Positions 48,601 through 54,185 of a stretch of 64,000 nucleotides of DNA are shown here, one piece after another. The notes under the pieces are model-generated. The model was not told the DNA's origin, made no database searches, and saw nothing but the letters and a program-made list of their open reading frames with translations. The DNA is from Eublepharis macularius (Eukaryota > Chordata > Lepidosauria > Squamata > Eublepharidae). How positions within the stretch are numbered: the first letter of the stretch is position 1; the number at the start of each line of letters is the position of its first letter. The stretch is taken from NCBI RefSeq assembly GCF_028583425.1, contig NC_072807.1:31439001-31503000 (forward strand), written 5' to 3'. The position numbers and the translations under genes are program-made.

Positions 48601-51600
48601 TCTGTCCCCAGACCTCCAGGAATTTCCCAAACTGGGGCTGGCAGCCCTCAACTATAATATGCGCTGCCTCAATTTTTAAACAATTAAGACAATTGGGCAA
48701 GATGCTCCCATGTGGCTAGATATAATTCTGTAACTGTGACGTGCATCATCACACTGTGCTCGGAATCCTTCCCGTAAGTTATGGTTAATTTCCCAAATGC
48801 TTGCTGTTTTTATCCACTAGGATGCCTGTGCTTGTTCTAGGCAGACAAAGAGCTACTTTCTCTCCCCTCTTAGCTACTCAGCTTATGTCTCCATTCCATG
48901 TGTATTTACATGCAGGGAGATGTAAAACTGACCCGGGAGGAACAATCGGCAGATCTGGATTTCTGAGATTTATGGACTGACAAGGAGGCCTTACACAAGG
49001 GAAGGTGGCTGCTTTCCTGACCCCGTTCACAACTTTTCAGAGAGCGCTAACCAAGGTAGACCGACGGCCCTGATTCAGTTTTGTAGTGGCACCACAGGCA
49101 AACCTGCTGGGAAACATGCAATGAAAACTTCTTTCCAGATATAGCCAGCTTTATAACAAACATACAGAGGAAACTATTAATTTCAGCTCTCAAGAACTGA
49201 AAGCCAGAACAATGTAATAGCAAGAGTATTTGGCTTTGCCATGGGAGACCTCTGTTGAAAGATGGAATAATCTCTCCAGTTGATTTCTGCAATCTTACAG
49301 ATTGCAGGAAAGATTATGTTCTGCAGATTTGGTTTGGAAGTGAATATTTATCATTTCTATAGTGCTTTCCAACATTCAAACGGTTTCCCCTGTGTTGAAA
49401 GGCAGGATGGAACAGGGGTGAGAGCAGCGGTCATCGATCTTTCCAGAAGCGGGATCCACTTTTAACTCTAGGTGGCAGCATAGGACTCCCTCAATTGCAA
49501 GCACGTGGCAGGAAGCCATACAACATTGTCATGTGACAGGAAGGGGAGGAGCTGGAGGCTGTGAACCTGCCCATGCTAAAAAGAAAACCACTCCAACACT
49601 GAGTGACCTCATCTTAACACCTTGCTGCTTCCCCCAACATGTGAGCAGAGAGGCGGGAGGTGTGCCTTCCGCCTCTCTACACATGCACAAACAACAGGTC
49701 CTTCTAAAAGGCAGTAAAAAAAATGACAGCTCTATAGGGGTTTGCAACCCAGCAGAGGGGCTACAGGACCCACGAGTTGAAGACCCCTGGGTTAGAGAGC
49801 TGGAAACTTGGGTTCAATTCCCTGCTCCCTGAGCTCTTAATCCATTTGGTGGAGAGGAACTGCGCCTCGCCGCAGGCAGAAGTAACCCCCAGAGGCACCC
49901 TCAAAAGGGTGGTAGCCTTTGAGATCACCAAGTGGCCTTAGGTCCAGTCCATAACTATAAAGAGGTCAGATGGTGTGGGTGGAGCAAAAGGTGGGTGACA
50001 GTCTTCCAGAACTCCAGGGGAGCTCCCATTTCACCTGCTGTCAGATAACAGTGAAGAATATGCCTGCTGCCAGTGGGAAGTCGAGCAAATTCTTTGCCCC
50101 TTTGTACCAGCTCCAAACAATGCCCCCTCCTTTCTGCAGAAGAACAGTGAAGATAGGGAGCGGGGAGCCTTTTAGCTCAGGCATAGTAAAAGATTTGTGG
50201 CAACCAAAAGCGGGCATCTAGGCAGCTATTTAGCAAGAGGGCCACTACGGGTCAAGGGCAGACCAAGCCACCAGTAATCTGTACCATCTCGCCATGATGC
50301 TCTGCCTTCCCCATTTGCAGGCTACGCTGATCACCGCTGGAGTAACTCCACACATCCCCTCTTCAAACATCTGTGCAAAAACCAAACCAAAATCCTAGAA
50401 AAAAACTAGAAGTACCCAAAGGGAGCAGACATCAACAAACCACTTACAGAGGCAACCCTCTCTAAACCCTTTCTGTCAAGAGCCACTTGGGGAAAGCCAC
50501 AGAAAACTGGAAGTTGCGGATCAGGGCCGTTTCCAGACGGTCAAAAATCCCGCAAATCAGGCGCAATTAATCACCTTCCCACAACCCCATGATCACCCTC
50601 CTCATTGCGGCTTCTTCCGCATCGTGCCGCATTGTTCCGCTCCCAACAGCCCACACGGGCATTAGAAACTGCAGGGCAGTGGGCGGCTTGGCCGCCCCCT
50701 GTCTCCGCCTTTTTTTTTTGTTTGGGAGCTGAGTTTTGCGTTAGTTCGGGATTTCAATAGATAAATCTGACGCTCCTCCAAGGACGGCTTGTGATAGGAC
50801 TGCTAGTTTGCCCGCGAAAATCTCTCGGGGGGGGGGGGGCTATTGGTTGCATTGGTTTATGGGCACTGGTTTATGGGTTGCACTGGTTTATGGGCAAACT
50901 CCACATTAGGGGCTGCTATTCCAAGCACCAGAGCAGCAAGGCTCTTAAAACCCATTCCATGTTTTCTTTACAGTTTTCTTGTGCTGCCTTCCTTCCCTCG
51001 GGGAGCTTCAGGCGCTCTCCCCAACGTCCCACCTCGGCTCCTTCTCCCGCCTCTCTTGTCAGCAGCAACCGGTGGCTCACTCCAGCCCTGCACGCCCCCA
51101 AGCACCGGCCACTTCTCGCAGCCACGCACAGGGGAAGAGAGCCTCTTGCCCCAGCGCTCCTAGCCAAGCAGGGTGGAGGTCTGCGAGGAGCTGCAGGGGC
51201 GCCAAGGGCAAAGCAAGTAGTTGGCGGGGCGAGGGGTGTTGCAGGCTGCTGCTGATCAAAACAGCCCCCCACAGCACGTTGGGTTCTGCCTCTCCATTTT
51301 TAAAAAAATCACTTTTTCCTTTGCACCTTAAAAAAAAAGATCACTTTTTTCATGCACCAATTTTTTTTTTGCGATGCCCGCCAGGGTTCCTGAAACATGG
51401 GTCCAACTCATAATATCGTGCCCTTCATCCATTGAAATTACGAAACTGCGCAAAATGTTTCTTAAAAAAAAAAAAATTGGTTGGGCTGCCTGGCGGCAGA
51501 GACAAAAAAGAAAAGGGGGGCGGGCTTCCACGATGGTGGAATGTTCCTTCCTTCCCTCGGGGAGCTCCAAGCGCTCTCCCCAACGTCCACCTTGGCTCCT

Positions 51601-52921
51601 TCTCCCGCCTCTCTTGCCCCCGTGGCCAAAGGCGCCTGTGTTGCCGCTGCCTCCTTTCCTCCCAGAGGAGCCGTCGCCGGCTTGTCTTCCTGCCCAGCAA
51701 TAACCGGCAGCTCGCTCCAGCCCTGCACACCGCCAAGTACCTGCTGCTCCTCGCAGCCACACACAGGCAAAGAGAGCCCCTCACCCCTCATAATATCTTG
51801 CCCTTCATCCATTGATATTACGAAACTGCGCAAAACGTGCCTTTTCTTTTAAAAACAAAAAAAGGTTGGGCTGCCTAGCTGTGGCGACAACAGGGGCGGG
51901 CTTCCACAATGACGGAGTGTTCCCAAACGTTAGGAATCGTCATCAGAGGAACACACGGACTGCTGAAAATTCGGACTGACGCGGAATAAATGGAGGCGGA
52001 ACAAGACAGGTGATGTCGGGCATGGTCGGGTTTTGACGAGTTTTGGAGCGAAAGTATGCGGGAGTTTCTCGCTATATCTAGACCGTGTGGAAACGGCCCT
52101 GGAGAGAAGGATACGGGAAGGCATGCAGGAAACGCATCAAGCTACTCTGTCACCCTCAAGAACTTTTACCGAAAACAGAAGAAGGAATCCCAACAAAAAC
52201 TTGGACTAACAGTGCGACCTGATGCGGAGTTACTCCAAAGCACTTAGATTGGAGTAACTCTGCTCAAGAGTTGAAATGAAAAGTACTGGGAAAATACAAT
52301 TGTGGATCTCAATGGATCACAATGGTATTTTCCCAGTACTTTTAGACGAATTGCTGCCACACAGGGCCCATATTTGTAGCAGAGATGTGATGTGTGTGTG
52401 TGTAGAGTTAACTCTTTGACCCGACCCAGTTTTCCTTATTAATACCAGCCTCCTCACCCTGTTATTAGAAATGGAAAAAAGACAGGCCAGGAGAGACTGT
52501 CTGTCTTAGAAGGTATGGAAAGGGGGAAAGGGCAGGTCAACACAGGAGAGAATGCCTGTCTTGGAAGCTGAAAATAGTACAGGGGGATTGGGCTTCAGTT
52601 AATGAAACTACGTAGGGATGGAAGGGTTAAACATTTCTCTCCCCCTTCCCTTGTTGCCACCGCTATCTAAATTGGGCCAGCACCTACTAGCTTTTTCAGA
52701 ACTCTAGAAATACTCAAGTGCAAGTCTTCCAGTAAGCACATCTATGGTTTCCAAAAAGCACACTTATGAAATGGGTAACTAATGACCCCCACTTCACTCC
52801 TAAGAAAGTTGCTAAACAGGGACAGCCAACACAGCATGGCTCAATACAGTTCAAATATAAAAAGTTACCTACCTCCTCGACCCTCACTGTCGGCTGGTTT
52901 CACTTGGATTGGGCGATTCAT
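24520..52921 (-). CDS. CELF6: CELF6 RNA-binding protein, ten coding exons (5' end outside window)
   Basis: The minus-strand exons splice in frame into 370 residues plus a stop codon (TGA at 24,548-24,550). CELF proteins bind U/G-rich RNA and control alternative splicing, stability and translation, mainly in brain. Residues 17-~95 form RRM2, with RNP2 KLFVGM and RNP1 GCAFVKY. Residues ~96-280 form the Ala/Gln/Met-rich divergent domain with [10 protein letters not shown] and [15 protein letters not shown]. Residues ~283-370 form RRM3, with CNLFIYHLP and KCFGFVSF, ending [14 protein letters not shown]6 is chosen over CELF4 because of [37 protein letters not shown] and the PARP6 neighbour. The first exon here starts at a Met internal to the family; RRM1 exons are off the right edge. 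The span includes 28 nt of 3' UTR. No frameshift or premature stop is seen, so the gene looks intact. Confidence 0.92.
25986..26187. mobile_element. Palindromic GGCC-family element
   Basis: Starts GGCCGTTTCCAGACGGC, ends GCCGTCTGGAAACGGCC. The arms are nearly perfect inverted copies around GACGTCACATGACGTC. A perfect 3-bp duplication CTG is at 25,983-25,985 and 26,188-26,190. It is inside the last coding-region intron of CELF6. Confidence 0.9.
26495..26632 (+). repeat. Single arm of the AGCACCTTTAAGAC-type repeat
   Basis: Carries CATCTGACAAACAGAGC, CTTGAAAGCTTAGGATCCTG and TTTTAAGGTGCTACTGGATT, matching one arm of the palindromic repeat family. Confidence 0.5.
26858..27320 (-). pseudogene. 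LINE-1 ORF1 remnant
   Basis: Two overlapping minus-strand frames encode a coiled-coil-like stretch ([19 protein letters not shown]), then LRLRAIPE and, after a frame change near 27,130-27,150, [21 protein letters not shown] and [10 protein letters not shown]. This layout (coiled coil, then an RRM-like segment with LR.R.IPE, then a C-terminal domain with RD.LVHF) is that of L1 ORF1 (transposase_22). The fragment is truncated and frameshifted, in sense orientation with CELF6, in an intron. Confidence 0.72.
27349..27567 (-). repeat. 5S rRNA-derived SINE
   Basis: On the minus strand GATCTCATCAGATCTCAGAA, GCTAAGCAGGGTCAGCC and TTGGTTAGTAATTGGATGGG closely match the internal promoter region of 5S rRNA (GATCTCGTCTGATCTCGGAAGCTAAGCAGGGTCGGGCCTGGTTAGTACTTGGATGGG in shorter pieces). 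A body with GGCAATGGCAAACCACCTCT follows. It starts about 13 nt into the intron after the CELF6 exon at 27,581. Confidence 0.88.
27581..27724 (-). CDS. CELF6: CELF6 exon, first part of RRM3
   Basis: 144 nt; acceptor tcccag (27,725-27,730), donor TTTG|GTAAGTAAG. Encodes [20 protein letters not shown], then [20 protein letters not shown] and TNQSKCF. RNP2 of RRM3 is NLFIYH; RNP1 is split across the next intron. Confidence 0.94.
27964..28193 (-). repeat. Sauria-like tRNA-derived SINE
   Basis: The minus strand reads AGCCAGTTTGGTGTAGTAGT at the head, with GTTTGATTCCCCACTCC and a 3' end ACAGTATATAAATCG followed by (GTT)n. Confidence 0.82.
28840..29300. repeat. Unclassified interspersed repeats
   Basis: 28,840-28,985 contains TTGCATATAGCTTCATCAGG and an inverted GTGTATGCACTGTAGCAGTG segment. 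28,985-29,300 contains TTTGGCTCTAGAGCACTGATG and GTGGCTCTTTGGATG plus an AT/G-rich ATGGAATGGAATGGAAATAA stretch. Both look like mobile-element remnants, but I cannot assign families. Confidence 0.35.
29426..29506 (-). CDS. CELF6: CELF6 exon, divergent domain, with tandem NAGNAG acceptor
   Basis: 81 nt; donor GAAG|GTAAGG. Encodes [13 protein letters not shown], then [13 protein letters not shown]. The acceptor reads ttccag|cag|CAT, so use of the second AG would remove one Ala codon (78-nt form). Confidence 0.92.
29590..30130 (-). repeat. CR1 LINE fragment
   Basis: The plus strand shows AGCCTCTCCTAACATTCAGC, then TCTTTCAACCTCTCCTCGTG and GCAGCCTAAAATCATATCTG. This is the complement of CR1-type 3' sequence known from birds and reptiles, truncated and in sense with CELF6. 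Confidence 0.6.
30385..30758. mobile_element. Non-autonomous hAT element (TAGAGATGGGC ends), 374 bp
   Basis: Inverted ends TAGAGATGGGCATGAACC and GGTTCATGCCCATCTCTA flank a body rich in GGTTCATGAAC / GTTCGT motifs. The 8-bp flanks CTCTTTAT (30,377-30,384) and CTCCTTAT (30,759-30,766) match at 7 of 8 bases. Confidence 0.85.
30893..30960 (+). repeat. Short repeat, GTCAATGGGCTTAGAAGGGTG type
   Basis: AAGTCAATGGGCTTAGAAGG and GTGTAACTCTGTTTAGGACTG form a short unit that recurs, in palindromic form, at 34,046 and as a relative at 14,297 and 52,224. Confidence 0.55.
31711..31773 (-). CDS. CELF6: CELF6 63-nt exon, divergent domain
   Basis: Acceptor ctccccag, donor TGCAG|GTCTCA. Encodes [20 protein letters not shown], a segment strongly conserved in CELF3-6. 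The donor lacks the usual A at +3 and G at +5 (GTCTCA), making this a weak 5' splice site and a candidate for regulated skipping. Skipping 63 nt keeps the frame. Confidence 0.93.
32056..32329 (-). repeat. Sauria-like tRNA-derived SINE
   Basis: The minus strand starts AGCCAGTTTGGTGTAGTGGT and GGTTTGATTCCCCACTCC, and ends with ATATAAATTGAATGTTGCTG repeats. Its head end is 34 bp from the donor side of the exon at 32,364. Confidence 0.85.
32364..32513 (-). CDS. CELF6: CELF6 150-nt exon, divergent domain
   Basis: Acceptor tctttcag, donor CCCAG|GTAGGT. Encodes [20 protein letters not shown], then [20 protein letters not shown] and YTNGIHPYP. The preceding intron is only 153 bp. Confidence 0.93.
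32667..32811 (-). CDS. CELF6: CELF6 145-nt exon, Ala/Met/Gln-rich
   Basis: Acceptor ctttccttaag, donor ATCAG|GTATGT. Encodes [20 protein letters not shown], then [20 protein letters not shown] and AAPMTPSS. Confidence 0.92.
33080..33262 (-). repeat. tRNA-derived SINE, second family
   Basis: The minus strand reads CAGTGTGGTGTAGTGGTTAG, then GATCTGGGTGACCCCGG, CATGGGGCTGTTGTGAGGAT and TTTTGGGTTCCCGCTGGG. Confidence 0.72.
34046..34132. repeat. Short palindromic repeat (GTTATACCCTTCTAAG)
   Basis: AAGTTATACCCTTCTAAGTC and AGGTTAGAAGGGTCTAATTC are inverted copies around ACTGAAGTCAATG. It is related to 30,893. Confidence 0.6.
34143..34330. repeat. Palindromic interspersed repeat (AGCACCTTTAAGACTAAC-like)
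   Basis: TCCAGTGGCACCTTTGAGAT and its inverted form ATCTCAAAGGTGCCACTGGA flank CGAGGGTCAGAGCTCCCTTC. The right end, AACCAACACAGCTACCC, matches the family. Confidence 0.65.
34764..34907 (-). CDS. CELF6: CELF6 144-nt exon, end of RRM2
   Basis: Acceptor ttgctag, donor AGCG|GTAGGG. Encodes [20 protein letters not shown], then [20 protein letters not shown] and AYGAYTQA. Phase 0 at both ends. Confidence 0.94.
35068..35275 (+). repeat. tRNA-Ala-like SINE
   Basis: Head GGGCTCACAGCTCAGTGGTA, GAGCGTCTGCTTGGCATGCA and GATTCCGTCC mimic a tRNA with A and B boxes. Body GAGCAGCTGCCAGTCAGAGC and TTGACAGGCCAATGGTCTGA follow. Confidence 0.8.
35440..35615 (-). repeat. tRNA-Ala-like SINE fragments
   Basis: 35,440-35,510 is a minus-strand head (complement of GGCCATAGCTCAACGGTAGA). 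35,545-35,615 (CATAGGAACATAAGCAGCAG, TATTGAGTCAAGCCATTGGT) is the adjoining 3' type of sequence. Confidence 0.45.
35838..36062 (+). repeat. 5S rRNA-derived SINE
   Basis: ATCTCAGAAGCTAAGCAGGG, TTGGCCTTGGTTAGTAATTG and GATGGGAGACCTCC match the 5S rRNA internal control region. Body GGCAATGGCAAACCACCTCT and GACAGCACTTCCCTCCACCA follow. Confidence 0.88.
36440..36760. promoter_or_regulatory. Candidate conserved non-coding element in CELF6 intron
   Basis: Repeat-free, with TTGTTAATTAAATGGC, GATAAATTAGCCGG, and inverted TCCAATCA (36,659-36,666) / TGATTGGA (36,688-36,695) 21 bp apart. These are homeodomain/PBX or NF-Y-like motifs. Function is inferred only. Confidence 0.25.
36990..37314. mobile_element. 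Inverted-repeat element, TTAGCTGGGAAG ends
   Basis: Left end TTAGCTGGGAAGGGTAGTTT and AAAAAGACAGAG; right end CTCTGTCTTTTTAAACTACT and CTTCCC are inverted repeats. A second, 5'-truncated copy is at 38,472, and a relative is at 20,981. No coding capacity. Confidence 0.75.
37979..38058 (-). CDS. CELF6: CELF6 80-nt exon, RRM2 RNP1
   Basis: Acceptor tcctctctag, donor GCCG|GTAAGTG. Encodes [20 protein letters not shown], then GSQTMP. RNP1 (GCAFVKY) begins at the exon junction, as in other CELF genes. Confidence 0.94.
38220..38390 (-). repeat. tRNA-derived SINE, second family
   Basis: The minus strand reads CCAGTGTGATGTTAGTGGTT, then GATCTGGGAGACCCAGATTC and GGTTCTTGTGAG. Confidence 0.65.
38472..38675. 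mobile_element. Truncated copy of the TTAGCTGGGAAG element
   Basis: About 200 bp nearly identical (few substitutions) and in the same orientation as 37,107-37,310, ending CCTTCCCGGCTAA. The left terminal repeat is missing, replaced by GCCAAGTTAAGGAAAA. Confidence 0.75.
38928..39118. mobile_element. GGCC-family element, diverged interior
   Basis: Starts GGCCGTCTGCACATGCC and ends GTGTGAAAATGGCC. A perfect 3-bp duplication TAG is at 38,925-38,927 and 39,119-39,121. The arms (AACGTTGCTCAACACTCAC / GTGAGCGTTGC) are less perfect than in the other members. Confidence 0.75.
39858..40187. repeat. Inverted-repeat element remnant
   Basis: AAGCTGAAGTTGGTTCCGAG near the left and its imperfect inverse, GAACCAACTTCAGCTTCG, near the right, each extended by an AGAAACTAGGAACT-like segment. 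The ~255-bp interior is unrecognised. Confidence 0.5.
40901..41029 (-). CDS. CELF6: CELF6 129-nt exon, start of RRM2
   Basis: Acceptor tttgtttttag, donor AAAG|GTGAGAG. Encodes [20 protein letters not shown], then [20 protein letters not shown] and SK. RNP2 is LFVGML. Confidence 0.94.
41246..41839. mobile_element. Composite insertion: palindromic repeat, 5S SINE core, palindromic repeat
   Basis: The 13-bp duplication TAAGTAGGAAACA at 41,233-41,245 and 41,840-41,852 is perfect. Between the copies lie one AGCACCTTTAAGACTAAC palindromic repeat (41,246-41,465), a 5S-rRNA-derived segment with GAAGCTAAGCAAAGCTGGCC (about 41,470-41,625) and a second palindromic repeat (41,626-41,839). A 13-bp duplication is typical of LINE-type retrotransposition. 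Confidence 0.8.
41855..42004. mobile_element. GGCC-family element, 150 bp
   Basis: Starts GGCCGTTTCCACACACGTT and ends GTGTGTGGAAACGGCC. The 3-bp duplication AAC is at 41,852-41,854 and 42,005-42,007. The arms contain AATCCACTTTCAATACGCTT and its inverse. Confidence 0.88.
43209..43600. mobile_element. Non-autonomous hAT element (family A), 392 bp
   Basis: CAGGGCTTTTTGTC...AAAAAAAGCCCTG ends and a perfect 8-bp duplication CAGGTTAG at 43,201-43,208 and 43,601-43,608. It is longer than the 13,232 copy because of an extra segment near 43,260-43,390. Confidence 0.92.
44084..44333 (-). repeat. Sauria-like tRNA-derived SINE
   Basis: The minus strand reads CCAGTTTGGTATACTGGTTA at the head, GGTTTGATTCCCCACTCCTC, and the tail GGGCGGTATATAAATCGAAT with (GTT/ATT)n. 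Confidence 0.82.
44345..44570 (+). repeat. tRNA-derived SINE, second family (truncated head)
   Basis: GATCCAGGTTTGAATCTCCG and ACCTTGGGCCAGTCACTCTG; 3' part AACCACTTTGGGTTCCCATG and GGGAATAAATATTTAAATAA. Confidence 0.62.
44817..45073. mobile_element. Non-autonomous hAT element (family A), reversed
   Basis: CAGGGCTTTTTTTCAGCTGG left and CCCAGAAAAAAAACCCTG right, i.e. inverted relative to 13,232. The 8-bp flanks TAAAACAG and TAAAAAAG agree at 7 of 8. Confidence 0.9.
45195..45470 (-). repeat. Interspersed repeat, probably LINE-derived
   Basis: GGTCCTAAGCTATACAGAGC, TTTAAAGGTCCATTCCAGCA and CTTGAACTGTGCCAGGAAAC are segments I recognise as a recurrent reptile repeat. Clade and orientation are not certain. 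Confidence 0.4.
46735..46901 (+). repeat. LINE-type 3' fragment
   Basis: AAGTACTTCTTCATACAATG, GGAACTCACTGCCACATGG and GACAAATTCATGGAGGATAA are the plus-strand form of the family seen inverted at 10,691. It is cut off by the hAT insertion at 46,902. Confidence 0.6.
46902..47262. mobile_element. Non-autonomous hAT element (family A), 361 bp
   Basis: CAGGGCTTTTTTTTCTGGG ... CAGCTGAAAAAAAGCCCT. The 8-bp flanks ATAATCAC and ACAATCAC agree at 7 of 8. Inserted into a LINE fragment. Confidence 0.9.
47341..47583 (+). pseudogene. 80-codon open frame, unidentified; possible decayed element
   Basis: The frame contains [14 protein letters not shown] and [14 protein letters not shown] followed by a stop and an A-rich stretch (AAAAAAAGAAATAAAAAAG). 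I recognise no family. The A-rich 3' end could mean a retrocopy fragment. Confidence 0.2.
48277..48649. repeat. GGTTGCCAGC-type element interrupted by another repeat
   Basis: Ends GGTTGCCAGCTTCCAGGTGG and GGGGCTGGCAGCCC match 15,494. TAGAGGGTGGGCTCTATGGC matches its body inverted. A 110-120-bp AGCACCTTAAAGACCAAC-type arm (about 48,405-48,520) is inserted. TGGAATTACTCTGGAT is locally triplicated near 48,299-48,360. Confidence 0.65.
49425..49789. mobile_element. hAT remnant, CAGCGGTC ... GACCCCTG ends
   Basis: CAGCGGTCATCGATCTTTCC and GTTGAAGACCCCTG are Charlie-like hAT ends. The 8-bp flanks GGTGAGAG and GGTTAGAG agree at 7 of 8. It includes a hairpin around GAGAGGCGGGAGG at 49,649. Confidence 0.75.
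50525..52098. mobile_element. 1.57-kb GC-rich element with GGCC-family ends
   Basis: Left GGCCGTTTCCAGACGGTC and right GACCGTGTGGAAACGGCC differ at one base as inverted repeats. They match the ends of the short palindromic family. The interior is not palindromic. It contains a partial direct duplication (GAGCTTCAGGCGCTCTCCCC at about 51,003 and GAGCTCCAAGCGCTCTCCCC at about 51,562; CCCTTCATCCATTGAAATTA at 51,420 and again at 51,800). Open frames in it show no recognisable domain, so it appears non-autonomous. Confidence 0.8.
52224..52345. repeat. Two short hairpins
   Basis: GGAGTTACTCCAAAGCAC / GATTGGAGTAACTCTG (52,216-52,262) is a small foldback. AAAAGTACTGGGAAAATAC at 52,279 has its exact inverse, GTATTTTCCCAGTACTTTT, at 52,325, leaving a ~27-nt loop. 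Confidence 0.7.
52873..52921 (-). CDS. CELF6: CELF6 49-nt exon (first exon in window)
   Basis: Acceptor tttgtttgacag, donor GGAG|GTAGGT. Encodes [16 protein letters not shown] and the first base of the next Glu codon. This Met follows RRM1 in the full-length family; the exons for RRM1 and the true start are not in the window. Confidence 0.94.
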
Positions 52922-53249
52922 CTGTCAAACAAAACACGAGGATCCGTGATTAGAGTCTAGCTGAGACAGCGGTATCCGAACCAACTGGATACAGTTAAAA
53001 GTCCAACAGTTTGGTGAGTTGGGTTTGTTAGAGGTGCTTTTCTGGGCTCCAGGACCCTGGTCCGTTACCCAACTCTAGAACTCGCCAGAAAGAGTTACCA
53101 GCATTTGCCAGAGTTGCCCCACCTGGTTTGATAGTCCTGCTCCCCCCGCCCTAAACTAAGGAGCTTTCAGGCAAATCTTTGCATGGTTATCAAGGGATGG
53201 TTTGCTTCATTTATTTACTTCACATATAATTTGCATTTCTCACTGATAC

Positions 53250-54029
53250 ATGAGGCAGATTAAAACATTAAAAATGGATGAACTAAACAGTGTAACACTT
53301 GCCATAAGCAATGCGATAAAACTAGTCCGACACTCTAACCACAGCACTGTAGCCTCTCAGAAATGTATTACCATTTGTTTGGAGGCTCTGGCCTTTGGAT
53401 GCATCTGCCTGTGTGTGCCCTTAAAGGAACTGCAAACTCAGACTTGCTGGATATCCATCTCTGTGCTGGAATTGAAACTGACCAGGGACAGTGATAAAAG
53501 AGACCAGATGGGCTTTGCAGCCTGGGCTTTGGCAAACAGTGGATTTGAACCTCTTCCAGTCCAAGACAGGAACCACACGTTATATCCTGAAGGACTGCAA
53601 GATGTGGAAGAAAGCAAGGAGCAGCCTTTGGAATCTGCATTTTTTTCAGAGAGAAGCCAGCGTCAGGACATAAGCATGCACAGTTTTCAGTGCACATGTC
53701 CTGATTTTGCTAGAAGAAGGCTACAATCTTCACCAACAGATTCTCAGCTCTTTTTTTTGCCATGCCCTAAAGAAATAGGATTCCAGCTGGCTAAGGAAGC
53801 AGTTACTGCAAAGGGAGCACAGCGCAAAGAGCACCCAAACTCCCCCAGGGCACTGCAGGACAATATTGTCCCCAAAGACTCCTCCCCTTGCTCTTCTGAA
53901 AAAACACTTCCTAAACAGCTCCTTGGCTGGCTTTGCCACTCCCCCGCTGCTTCCCAGCGCCACCTGACCACTTTCTGCTCCTGCCAATCAATCTTGCTAA
54001 TTGATTTGCATATTAGCCAAACTTGTTGA
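53250..54029 (+). other. Longest open frame (259 codons), no recognisable product
   Basis: Lies in the upstream CELF6 intron on the opposite strand. It shows no domain, signal or repetitive motif, and its composition (many Cys, Ser, Gln) is like translated non-coding DNA. It overlaps a candidate regulatory element at its 3' end. Most likely a chance frame. Confidence 0.15.
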
Positions 54030-54065
54030 TGTCATTTGATGGCTATTAAGTCAATTAAAGTGCCT
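53970..54065. promoter_or_regulatory. Candidate enhancer with octamer and homeodomain motifs
   Basis: CCAATCAATC, then GCTAATTGATTTGCATATTAGC (written here in two parts: GCTAATTG and ATTTGCATATTAGC), followed by TCATTTGATGGCTATTAAG. It contains the POU octamer ATTTGCAT flanked by inverted GCTAAT/ATTAGC. It lies 1.1 kb upstream of the 49-nt CELF6 exon. Inferred. Confidence 0.3.
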
Positions 54066-54124
54066 TCGCTTCATCAGGGTGACGGATGAAAGGCGACCAG
54101 CATATCCCATCATTCATCCCCTCC

Positions 54125-54150
54125 ACAACACACACACACAATCTCAGATG

Positions 54151-54184
<34 letters not shown>

Positions 54185-54185
54185 A
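54125..54185. repeat. (CA)n / (TA)n microsatellite
   Basis: Runs of CACACACA separated by TATATATATA, the longest CA run at about 54,161-54,183. Confidence 0.95.

Larger units (their letters stand above)
41030..52872 (-). other. CELF6: CELF6 intron, 11.8 kb
   Basis: Holds the composite at 41,246, four hAT elements, SINEs, and the 1.57-kb GC-rich element. In 42,005-43,200, 45,470-46,735, 47,590-48,270 and 48,650-49,424 I see no gene or known repeat. About 46,380-46,540 is AT-balanced and repeat-free and could be conserved. Confidence 0.8.

Noticed and set aside
50791-51852. Several overlapping 100-150-codon frames on both strands
   Set aside because: They arise from the high GC content of the 1.57-kb mobile element; no frame continues across its internal duplication.
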